Shown piece after piece: positions 42,976 to 53,205 of a stretch of DNA of 64,000 nt (the first letter of the stretch is position 1; every line of letters begins with the position of its first letter). Source of the stretch: Isoetes taiwanensis (taxonomy: Eukaryota; Streptophyta; Lycopodiopsida; Isoetales; Isoetaceae); NCBI GenBank assembly GCA_021234155.1, contig JAJEKV010000064.1, positions 7,940,001-8,004,000 of the forward strand, read 5' to 3'. Position numbers and translations under genes: made by a program. Below the pieces are notes generated by a model. That model ran no database searches. It was not told the origin of the DNA and saw nothing but the letters and a program-made list of their open reading frames with translations.

Positions 42976-43094
42976 GAGGACCCCTTTGAATGCAAAAGTC
43001 AAGAAAGCAAGATAGACTACTAGACCACGTTGGCAATCGAAGAGTGGCGAATAATAAGCATTCCGGCAAGGGCGTGCTCAGCTTAGGCCTAACT

Positions 43095-45351
43095 ATGCGT
43101 CTTTTGCTTCTCCGGATCTGCTGCCTTTCTTTGTTGCCACTATTAACGGCGGCGTCGTCGTCTTGTTCTCACAAATGTGGCAGCTTGAAAAATATCACTT
43201 ATCCGTTCGGCATAGGAGATGGTTGTGGCAATCCAAACTACACTCTACAGTGCAATAACACCAGCCTGCTGCTTCAGAAACAGGGATTCAGTTATACAGT
43301 AAACGCCATCGATTATGCAAAGAGCGTACTGGTAATCAGAGATCCTGGAGCCAGTGGATGCCCCAATTTCACTTCAGGATCTATTTACTCCCTCAATTCG
43401 TCTCTGCTTTATCTCTGTCAGAACAGTAGCAGTAAGGGTGCTTCGTTCCCCTCGGCAGCATGCGTCTCGCAAACGGGGAGCTGTGCCTGTCAAAATAGGA
43501 CCTGCTGTTTTCAAAGGTCGGGTACAGTTACAGATCAATGTACTGCCTATTCTTACTCCTCCACCAATTTGAGTGCTTCGGCTTTGAATGGATTGGAGTT
43601 AGGGCTTGGATTGGGTTGGAAGCAACCCAAAGAGGCTACTAATTGCAGTGATTGCATAAGCAACAACGGAGTAGATTGTGGCTACAACAGCAGCAGCACC
43701 GCCAAAGGCTTTGTGTGCATCTGCAAATCCAGGAATATCACCAGTGGAACTTGTCCAGGTGAGAACAATGTTTATTTGCGTTGCCCAAACTCTGTTTTGC
43801 TTGGATTGGTTTAGGCGTCTGACTGACTGACAAAAGTGACTGCTGTTCTTGGGTGCGGGTCCTACTCCAGCAAATACAACGCACAAGCCGGAGATATTAT
43901 CAGGCAAGTGGTTCACATTATACATCATATTATGTCAAAGTAAATTCTAGAGGCATTCTTTCTCACTTCTAAGAAGCTGCGCCGCTTGTAGGCGGCTAAT
44001 GTAGCTAACCTAAGCTTTTTGTTGTGTTGAGTGTTGTAATCTCGAATCTAATCCAATGATAAATACAGGTGCTCTGGCGGTGGCTGTGATAGTGTTTGTG
44101 CTGCTGCTGGGTTTGGGGGTTTCGGTGTATTGGAAATGGAAAAAATACGAGCGGGAAGAAGAAGTTACAGAGGACCCTGTTTTTCCAGCAGAGAGCCCCA
44201 GCAGCAGACAGCTCAGAAGTCTCCAACGGATCATCACTTCGCATCATGGAAGAGAAGCTGCAAAACTATACAGCTATGCGGATATGCAAAAGGCTACCAA
44301 TTTCTTCTCGGCTGATTTGAAGCTTGGTGCTGGCGGATTCGGCACTGTTTACAAAGGCACCCTTGAAGACGGCACTCTGGTTGCCATCAAGCGATCCAAC
44401 CGCACTGGCGACCAAAGCACAGACAATTTTGTGAACGAGGTAACCATTTTATCACAGGTGAATCATCGCAACCTTGTCAAATTGCTTGGCTGTTGTGCTG
44501 AAAGAGAAGGTCAGCTGTTAATCTACGAATATGTCTCCAATGGAACATTATTTGATCACTTGCATGGAAAACTCAAGAACAGAGGTCTGAATTGGGATAT
44601 AAGACTTCAGATTGCAGTGGAAACTGCTGAGGCTCTGGCATACTTGCACTCTGCAGCATATCCCCCAATTTATCACAGGGATGTCAAGTCTGCCAACATA
44701 CTTCTAGATGAGACATTCATGGCTAAAGTTTCAGATTTTGGACTCTCTCGTCTTGTTCCTGCTGATGCCACACATGTTTCTACTATGGTTCGTGGAACTC
44801 CTGGATATTTAGATCCAGAATACTACGAGACCTTTCAACTGACAGAAAAGAGTGATGTATTTAGCTTTGGAGTAGTTCTGCTGGAATTAATCACTGGCCA
44901 GAAACCTGTTGACTTCAATCGAGCGCATAGAGACGCCAACCTGAGTATATATGCAATTCCAATTATTAGGAAGAGAATGCTTCACCGAATTTTGGATCCC
45001 AACTTGCAAGCTTCTAACAACCCAGAGATTCTTGTAAGCATAAAAGCTGTTGCTGATCTTGCCCTTGAATGTCTAGCTACTAGAAGCGAGGACAGACCCT
45101 CCATGAGGCAAGTTTTGGAAGAGCTGCTTAAGATTAAAGGACCTTCCAGAGTAGGAAAAAGTGGTCCCTTCGTAGATCCCTGGTTCCCGCCTAGTCGTGA
45201 ACTAACAAGTGAAATTACCATTCCCAGTCCTACATCTCACTCAAATACCTCTGCATCAGGTTTCAATTCGACATCTCATTCAATTATTTTGGAATCAGGT
45301 TTCGATTCAAGTAACTTGGTATCTGATTCTACAGATTTAATGCCGAGGTAG
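43095..45351 (+). CDS. Wall-associated receptor kinase-like protein (WAKL20-like), two exons
   Basis: Exon 1 is 43095-43758 and exon 2 44069-45351. The intron 43759-44068 (GTGAGA...ATACAG) is phase 1 and rebuilds a glycine, giving 648 residues. I start at the second ATG because MRLLLLRICCLSLLPLLTAA is a signal peptide and the first ATG lies next to the TATA box. The ectodomain is a GUB_WAK pectin-binding type (CGSLKNITYPFGIGDGCG, paired cysteines to CICKSRNITSGTC). One membrane helix (ALAVAVIVFVLLLGLGVSVY, about 223-242) leads to a Ser/Thr kinase: glycine loop GAGGFG from 308, K329, E345, HRDVKSAN with D426, DFG at 444-446, GTPGYLDPEY. All key residues are present, so it looks active. It would sit in the plasma membrane and signal from the cell wall. 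A short extra exon in the intron cannot be excluded. The tail is Ser/Thr-rich. Confidence 0.88.
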
Positions 45352-45784
45352 CAGAAATGAATATCTCACAAAGTTACCTCATTGTATCTCTATTCCAAAA
45401 GAGACCATTTCTTTCATAATACCAATACACATGTTATTGACCTATGGATTGGGTCTGTCATATATGATGGTAGGACATATAGGATTCTATCTTACAACCT
45501 CCTTCGCAGGATTTAATCACATGATATGTGCTCCATTTAGCAAAGATTATTGAAAGGAGGAATAGAGATTACAAAAAATGTTAGAGAAATCCATGTCCCA
45601 CACCCACGCAAGCCCCAAGAAGATAGCTTCACAAGAAACTCTCACTAAGGGCCACATTCCACTTGAGCATGGCATTTACCTCTACACCAATAGTTGGCTG
45701 GCATCTCATAACTAGCCTAATTCTATTTACCATAGGTGGCAGTTTAGTAACCACTCATCTTAGATCTCGAAAAAGTTACTGCTG
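45352..45784. other. Downstream region of the WAK-like gene
   Basis: Probable 3' UTR and spacer. No AATAAA was seen in the first 250 bp, so the polyadenylation site is undefined. No other feature. Confidence 0.4.
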
Positions 45785-46690
45785 ATAATGGATGGTATTC
45801 ATGTTACTAGACTCCTGGGTTGCTTTGGCAAGCATTTGCTACGCTTCCTAAACACCGGCATCACTACTTTAATTCCAAAGATCAACGAACCTAGAACAAT
45901 TTTAGATTGGCGGCCCATTATTGCCAGTCATTTATAAGATCATAGTAGCTGAGGCATATACAGAAAGATTGAGGTTCATACTGGGGAAACAATCAGTCAA
46001 GAGCAATTTAGCTTCTTGCCTAGGCGGCATCTTATTGTCAATGTTGCAACATTATATGAGGATGTTAGGGTTTTTTTGAGATTAAAAAAGGGCCTTCAAA
46101 ACATGTCAACTAAGCCAAATGAAGATAAATGAACTACCAATCAGAAATCAGAGCCTGACGGGCCCAGTCAGCAAACCAGTTATAACTAACTCACTGGATC
46201 ACATTTTCTAGCATAAGTGTTAATAGAAAAGTCCAAATGAGCTCTCGTTTAGTGCAATAGATACCTTGAGATCTTTCCAATCTTAGGTGCTTTGCAGATA
46301 TTTTAACCACTTATGATTGTCAAAACTCCAAAAAATATGGTTTTTACTATTTTTTACTATCCTACGGGGCTAAAAGATATGCAAACCACCCAAGGTTGGA
46401 AAGATCTCAATGAGATCTATCTATTGCACCAAACAAGAGCTCATTTGGACTTTTGTATCAACACTTATGCTAGAAAATGTGATCCAATGAGTTAGTTATA
46501 ACTGTTTTGCTGACTAGATTACCAGTTCTGTTTTCTGATTGGTAGTTCATATAGCTTAGTCAGCAATTCTTAGAAGGCCCTTGTATGATCTCAAAAAATC
46601 CCTAATGTGTAATGGGCGAGGCAGACTGGGAATAGTGTACTTGAAACTTGATTCTGTCAAAGCATAAAATAGTGTTTCTTGGATCTTCCT
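45785..46690 (+). pseudogene. LINE (L1-type) reverse transcriptase fragment, split by a foldback element
   Basis: Before the insertion: FLNTGITTLIPKINEPRTIL then DWRPI, shifting frame to YKIIVAEAYTERLRF and again to ISQEQFSFLPRRHLIVNVAT then LYED. After it (46606 on): CNGRGRLGIVYLKLDSVKA, a stop, NSVSWIF. These match the first blocks of plant LINE reverse transcriptase (LIPK...DWRPI...YKI, then KLDxxKAFDxVxW). Catalytic YADD and everything downstream are absent. The fragment ends where the minus-strand DUF7869-type copy begins. Two frameshifts and a stop make it non-functional. Confidence 0.75.
46065..46605. mobile_element. Foldback element with about 240-bp inverted arms
   Basis: The left arm (46065-46305) and the reverse complement of the right arm (46370-46605) align almost throughout. 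Shared blocks include GAACTACCAATCAGAAA, AGTTATAACTAACTCA, TGGATCACATTTTCTAGCAT and AAGTCCAAATGAGCTCT. The tips are TTAGGG/CCCTAA and the loop is about 60 bp. No coding capacity. Joining the two LINE flanks gives a continuous reverse-transcriptase reading, so the insertion point is precise. I see no convincing target duplication (flanks GGATG and TGTGT). Confidence 0.85.
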
Positions 46691-48110
46691 ACTTTAAAGC
46701 AAATTACATTATATACGCATTTTGCACTGGTATCGCGCAAGGATGATACCCATTTTGGAGCTGATGATTCAGGCACTGACAGGTGGCCTCCTGCATACTC
46801 GTGGACCATCTCTAACCTCTTCAAGATGCTATTCAAAGAACCTACGTGGAAGTTCGAGTCATCTGGCCATAAGTCCAGGGCAAAGTTCCCATAGCTTCCC
46901 TTTCCATGACCATGAGTGAGTGCACCAGTCAATGATGTTTTCAGCTTGTCAAGTCTCCAAAGAGACTTCACAGATTGTTGCAATTTTCGAATCGTTGTTT
47001 TTGCTTGATCCATTTTATCGTGAATAATACAAAGATATTGGGCAAGATACCTGTGGAAGTATAATCTCCACGACCAGTACTGGGTGTGACATGAGGCCTG
47101 CTCTAGTCTATGTGCCCTTCTTTGATCATGCAGTATCCTCCCCTCTGCTTCATCCTTGGTCTTCAATAACTTTATACGGATGACCTCGCACGTATCACAT
47201 TTGGAGAATGCAAATTTCTTTGCGAAACTGACATCCTTAAAGCTCCGCCTCCCCGTTCTATTAAACCCAGCCGGGAATACCTTCTTGCCAGTCAGTGCCA
47301 TAACTTCTTCATTAACCTCTTCCAGAATGCTGGACCTCGTAAACATTGCAGGCAACTTCCTGATGTTCTCTCTTATTCCCACTTCATTCCTCCTGTTGCG
47401 GTAGGGCAAAGATTCACAGTTTTCCCTGACAAACATGGGAAACACAGCCTCGCAGGCCAATGTCGAGGAACGAGGCTTCATCGTGCCGCCGTTGCTGTGC
47501 TCAGCCTTGCATGCACCCTCAAGGAATTGGGCCTTCCACTTCAGATATGCCAACTTTGAGATCCCAGACCAAGGTACCAGGCTCTTTCACAAGACGTCTG
47601 GCTCTTCGACCTTTCATGTTGTTGCTGAGTATGTCATAGACAAAAGTAACCCTACCACTAGATTTCATGGCAAGGAATTCCTTTCGCATGTTAACAACTC
47701 GATTTGTAGAGAACTTGACGCAACACCTATTTTTGCAGCACAGGGTCCTTCTGTAATTGAGGATAGCATTCTGAGTGGTGAGATGAACAATCTTCGGTGG
47801 CCTTAGAACCTTTCTGGGCTGTCAAGAATGAAAAGTGTAACGTTGTTTCTCATAGCTTGGGTGCTTCTAGTGCTCTGAGCTACCCTGGCTGGACACTGTA
47901 TTTGCCTTGTTGTGGTGTTGCGGTCAATATCCCCGAGACCTTCACTCCGCCAACACGAACAAAGTCATTGTTCCACCTCAGAGGAACTCAGAGGGACAAC
48001 AGTAAGGAACTCAGAGGGAGCCAAAGTGCTCCTAACATGTGGTCGGGAAGTCAAGGCACTCGCTCATGAAGTCAAATCACCAAAGTGGCATCTAATAGGC
48101 TCATGATAGC
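46657..48110 (-). pseudogene. Decayed transposon-type gene resembling DUF7869 proteins, copy 2
   Basis: The 298-codon ORF at 46657-47553 carries CEAVFPMFVRENCESLPYRN, RKLPAMFTRSSILEEVN, EEVMALTGKKVFP, FSKCDTCEVIRIKLLKTKDE and KSLWRLDKLKTSLTGALTHG. Each is closely matched by copy 1 at 5.6-6.5 kb. Upstream, homology extends to about 48110 with breaks: an N-terminal MRKEFLAMKSSGRVTFVYD block near 47600-47700 and a WNND-VRV-GVKVSG block near 47960. The copy stops before the LDN...HTHxDID part, where it meets the LINE fragment, and its last 20 residues look like read-through. It keeps longer frames than copy 1, so it is useful for reconstructing where copy 1 shifts. Confidence 0.6.
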
Positions 48111-48163
48111 TCCTCCAAAAAAGCTGCACTAGAAATATGTCTGTACTACTAGCTCATCTGGCA

Positions 48164-48625
48164 CTAGTATATCCAATGGATATGTCTCCTCTCTCCGATG
48201 CTCAGAAGCCCAACCTCGAAGTGGTTATGCAATGAGCTGGGTAAACAACTCCTCTCGCCCATGCTCACCAAGCTGATATGTGAAGAAACCTCGGGTGCGA
48301 CTCTGTGCCACCGAGTCACCTCCACGATCATGCGCCCGGGGAAAAGCGATCCGCATCCGTGTCCAAGGCCGTCCACACCATCTGACAAGATGGACTCCAA
48401 GGTCTGTCGCCCACGTAATGCATCATCGACACGCCTCCTCTGACCATCCACCACAATAGGAGGTGGAGTGTGTAAATCTCCATACTGAGACTCCTCCCTC
48501 ATCCTTCTAGCCTCCTCCTCCTCCTCCCTCCTCCTTCTAGCCTCCTCCTCCTCCCCCTCCTCCCTAGCCTCCTCCTCCACATCAACCCTCATGTGTGCCT
48601 TCTCCCCGATGGCCTCCTGCATCAT
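48164..48625 (-). CDS. Low-complexity Glu/Arg-rich ORF, doubtful
   Basis: A 153-codon ORF whose N-terminal third is almost all E and R (EEEEARRRREEEEEARRMRE), produced by CCTCCTCCTCCTC on the plus strand. The rest (GDLHTPPPIVVDGQRRRVDD, ESILSDGVDGLGHG) looks more ordinary but matches nothing I know. It may be a fragment of a transposon accessory protein or a chance ORF. Confidence 0.25.
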   Translation of the reverse strand: MMQEAIGEKAHMRVDVEEEAREEGEEEEARRRREEEEEARRMREESQYGDLHTPPPIVVDGQRRRVDDALRGRQTLESILSDGVDGLGHGCGSLFPGRMIVEVTRWHRVAPEVSSHISLVSMGERSCLPSSLHNHFEVGLLSIGERRHIHWIY

Positions 48626-48769
48626 CTCCTCATGTGCACCTCCTCATGATATCCTCCTATATCCTCCTCGTCATGGATATGTGTATATCCCTGCCACACT
48701 CTCTCTCTCTATCTCTCGAGCCTCCTCCTCTCTGCCTCAGCCATCTCTCCTCCCTCCCTCCCTCCCCCC

Positions 48770-48770
48770 C

Positions 48771-48838
<68 letters not shown>
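48770..48838. repeat. (CT)n microsatellite
   Basis: About 65 bp of almost pure CTCTCTCT, preceded by CCCTCCCTCC-rich sequence from 48690. ORFs through it are artefacts. Confidence 0.95.
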
Positions 48839-48843
<5 letters not shown>

Positions 48844-49226
48844 GCCCCGCTGCCTCATGTAAGCATAATACTCCTGCCTCCTCCGCCTTTTTATACTCTA
48901 TTCTTTTCATGTTCATCACTGTTGTTTGGTGAAGTCTAAGATATCACAAGGCCTCCAAAAATTAATTGTTATTGGTCTTTCACAACAGTTTTTATATAAA
49001 ACCACTATAATAAAATAATATCACTAAGTGGGTTAATATGTTGAATAACCACAGCTAGTTACACAATGTGATTCTTACTCATGGTCTATTATTCTAGTTT
49101 ATTCCTATAGTTTACTACCATGGTATATAATAGTGGTGAGTATGTTCAATTTTATACCATATTTTTTTATAGTGCTTTATTGCTATGTTTTAATACGTGC
49201 CTAGGACCTAAACTGTTAGTGATTTT

Positions 49227-49437
49227 AATGAAGTTGGCTACATCCTTTTATTTGAACCATTGTTGTTCGATACAATAAGATGGTTCAACTTTTTATTTAA
49301 AAATATATGGGCTAACCTATGATGGTTTTCCAATGAAGTTGGCTACATCCTTTTATTTGAACCATTGTTGTTCGATACAATAAGATGGTTCAACTTTTTA
49401 TTTAAAAATATATGGGCTAACCTATGATGGTTTTCCA
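49227..49437. repeat. 105-bp tandem duplication
   Basis: AATGAAGTTGGCTACATCCT through ATGATGGTTTTCC occurs twice, starting at 49227 and 49332, nearly identical, so recent. The flanks 48840-49226 hold no gene. Confidence 0.9.
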
Positions 49438-52400
49438 TAAAGATAATGAAGGCGACCTAATTGGTATTATCCACAAAGGGTTGATGTTTTAGACAATGCA
49501 ATCAATATTAGTTTACTAAACGTAATACGGCATATTTAAGTTGAAAACCATTGCCATTTATAATGCTTAAATGTGCCAGTAATTGTTATTAATTTCCAAT
49601 AACTAGTTATAGCTTCTCATCAAATTTCTCCATATTTTTATTTGGAATTTAAGAGTGGTTTACACAAGAAATTAAAAAATGTTTATTCAACATCTCATTT
49701 GCTATTTTGAGATGAAAAGAAAGAGAATTTGTATAAAGCATAATGTATTGGTGGTTTGTTAGAACGATATTGCTGGTCTATGAAATATTGTGACGCTTAT
49801 ATACCAAACAGGGATTTGAACCCTGGTATTCCACCCAATAATAAGAACTTTGAACTTTCTAAAAAGATACATTATTGTTGAAGAACCTTAAGAGCACAAG
49901 ATTCTACTGTCATGTGTTCCATTTTCTTTTTTTAACCACATGGTTTCAACATCAAAATTCTAGATAGCAGAGATAAGCAATAAAACAAGAATTTGCCAAT
50001 TTTAGACGTTTCTTCCTGACACAGCAACTGAAATTTCACCTTCATAGCATAGAAAGACAATCTGCCTGTTGGATCTGCATTTGCAATCATCAGAACAAAA
50101 ATTATAACACATATGCATATGATATCATCACATTCAGAAACATTGAAAAACATTGAAGTACCTCACCTCGATAATAGGTCTTTAAATTCTGATCCATGTG
50201 GTGACACTTGCCAACTCGTTCTTCTGAAATTGTACAAGGAAACAGGGCCAACGCTCTGCAACAGGAATACTCTGCAACAGCAATACTCTACCTAATAGGA
50301 AGAATAGACTGCCAATAAGAAGAAACGAAAGCGCCCAACAGGAAGGATCTAGTTCTGTCTGAGGGATTTCCTGAGAATTTTTAAGGTGCCATAGCTGACA
50401 TTCACCGAGAATAATTTAATTTACGGGGACAAAAAAAAACTTTTGGAAGGAACCCCTTAACTGCTGAAAATCCAATGAAATAACTGGAATCAACTACAAA
50501 AAGCAGAATACATGGAGAATACCTTGACCCTTTTATGGCGCATCTTGCAAAACGTAGCCTCGTGGTGAATGTCCGAAAACAGGTTCAAGCCTCGTAGCGT
50601 AAAACATGCCCTCTATGTGGGAGGCCGAGAGACCATTGAGCACCGCCTTAGCCCTATGCACGAGGTAGGGGCGGCTTGGTCCCCGGGTGAGAGCCCTCTT
50701 TGGGTCTTCACTGTCAAATCGTAAGCTTCTCATGGGAGTCTTTCCTAGCGCTTGGTCAAGGGCCAAGCAAAGAGGCGTTCCATTTATGCGAGAGCTTGGC
50801 TTCGCGTGGTTGATTTGGAAAAGACGGAGAGCCGGTTATCTTCCGAGAATGCGTTGCTTAGCCCTTTCTGTTGGTTCCGATCTTGAGGCATAAGTTGTGG
50901 TAGGCTTACCAAGTCTCAAGCTTGTCTGGCACAGTTAAGCGGGAAATTTGGTCGACATTCCTACAGATTGTGAATCATGATGGGCACTTCATTTCTTAGC
51001 ACCACACTTATCATTGTACTTGATCACATTCTAGTGGTTTAATATATTCCTATATTCTTCAAAAATACCTTGATCTCGAATTCAAAATGTTGTATGGTAG
51101 CTGTTAAAATGTCACTTAAAAGCATAGATGCAAGACAAGGACTAATTGGACAAAAAATCGAACATGGTAATGCTCACTTATGCAGTGAAAACCTAATATT
51201 TCTTTACCCAGCACTTATGTCCTAGTGCAACAGGAAGCTTGCAAATTAGAACTCCATGCTTGTGACACGAAGTTGCAGTTCACCAACATGCGTAAATCTG
51301 CAGATAGCAAATATACTTTTGCATTTTATCAATTTCAAATTTGAGATATTAATCCAACTTTCAGAGAAATCATATCAAGTGATAGGTAAAAACACGTTAT
51401 ATGCAACTCGAAGAAAACAATGAAATCTACCTTATTGTAGTTCGGATACAAAGTAGGTGAGCACGCAGCCCTTATTGCATTGCAGGCTAGAAATTATCAA
51501 GGATTTGCATTAAAAAGGTGAAAATATTTGGATGCACCTTGTCACAGGACGCCGAAGATAGACGAATTTAGTATCTAAAGGAGGAAAACGAACAACAAAG
51601 GCCATTGCAGCATCAAGAAAAGCAAAACGAATGTCAAGATGTTGTAGCCGGCTCTCCTGCAAGAGCCAATCCGTAGAAGAAAAAGAATGAAAAGCTGCAT
51701 TAATTTAGTCTTGTACAAACAACACAAGAATAAACCAAGGAATGCTTAAAACAGAAGAAAAAATGAGAGATGTTCTTAACAGATCTACCATATCACTAGC
51801 ATTACTGAAATCCGTCGTCGCCGTAAGTGCTAAGTTGTCGCCCTTGAAGATCCTCCGCCGCCATGGCTATGCCGCAGAGGAAAGTTAGGGTTTGAAGAAT
51901 TTAGGGCTTAATGCTATCGGCATGGATTTCTTCCCGCATATGTTTTTAAATTAATAAATCCAAATATCATAAGAAAACATATTTTCGACATGCAATTAAG
52001 GAATTTACCTTAATGCGGCAATGGATTCATCAGTGTTGTATTGATAGAGTTCCCTATATGCCTATACACTAACCAAATTACTAAAATGCCCTTGGAAGAC
52101 TACGAATGTTTGCATTCTTTGAGCAGGCTTGCAGAGAAATTTCGAAGCATAAGTTATAAAATACAATTGAATGCAAAAAAATTTGGTGAACAAGTGCAAT
52201 GTCTAACAAAATTTTTCGAAGGAAAGAGATATGCGCTTTTCCTTTGCTAAAGATGAGAAATTATGGAGTTCAATAAGAGCTTTAAATTTGTGGCATCAAT
52301 TCTACAGGATGAGAAGGACCGATATCAAGCGCCTCGCTGTTCGCCAAGATATTGTTGATGTCACGAGATGTAATTTCTTTCATCTCGATGGTATGATAAC

Positions 52401-52730
52401 TAGACTCTTCGTGGATTTTGCCAAATTTTTGCAGAGGCCAACCAATTATTTGCTTTGGCATTTTCAAAAACTTTAAAGAATCAATCATTCAATCGTCGAT
52501 TCACTTGTATTGAAAACACCTATGGCCATGTCCTTTCTTTCTCAAAGACAGAAAGGGGCATAACTTCAAATAGTCCCACGATCTAGTTGCAAAAGCAAAA
52601 TTGTAATTAAAGTACGAATGAGTAACGAGCATATAATCACATTAGCATCTAAATAAGGTTCTGAGGTAAAAGTTGAGTTGCTCTAGAAAAGAACCCACGA
52701 TTTCTACATGTGCGACCGCTTTGCTTTGGT
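49438..52730. other. Mostly AT-rich, no supported gene; GC-rich island at 50533-50893
   Basis: No protein family recognised. The stretch 50533-50893 is clearly richer in GC than its surroundings and is open on both strands (77 codons minus, 68 codons plus), without recognisable motifs. It may be an inserted fragment of other origin, for instance organellar, but I cannot confirm that. The remainder shows no TE ends or RNA genes. Confidence 0.35.
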
Positions 52731-53205
52731 AAATCTTCCATGGACGAATAACACCAAGGGTACTAACACGTGCCTTCATGAACGGCAACATGTTTGTGGC
52801 TATCAAGGCCATTGTCACATGTCAATAGTCTAGGGGGTATTCTTGTAATTTCATTGAATTTTGGGGTTTCATCTAGGTATTTCCTTTAAAATCCACATGA
52901 ATTTAGTAACCAAGGCATTTTGGAGCATTTCATTTATTGTCCCAAGATATTGGATGTTAACCCATCGACCTTCTTTATGCTGCAAAATCTTCCATGAAGA
53001 GGCGAACACAAAGGGTACCAACATAGGGCTTCATGAACTGCAACATGCTTGTGGTTATCAAGACCATTGCTGATGTTAACAGTCTAAGGTGTAATTTGGT
53101 TGAATTTTTAGGGTTTCATCTAGGTAATTCCTTTAAAATGAACATGAAGTTAGTTGACCATGGCATTTTGGAGCATTTCATTTATTGTCCCAAGTACATT
53201 GGAAA
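52731..53205. repeat. Tandem duplication of about 250 bp, diverged
   Basis: AAATCTTCCATG..., CATGAAC(G/T)GCAACATG..., GTTTCATCTAGGTA and TTTTGGAGCATTTCATTTAT with TGTCCCAAG recur in the same order about 250 bp apart (for example 52866 and 53113). The divergence indicates an older event than the 105-bp duplication. No coding meaning seen. Confidence 0.75.

Noticed and set aside
46065-46605. Mutator-like element with 9-bp target duplication
   Set aside because: The long arms would fit, but the flanking nine bases do not match each other.
48591-48939. Ser/Leu-rich ORFs of 113-114 codons
   Set aside because: They are produced by the (CT)n microsatellite and the CCTCCT stretch.
50533-50893. Organellar (mitochondrial) DNA insertion
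   Set aside because: The segment is richer in GC than its flanks, but I could not match it to any organellar gene, so I do not call it.
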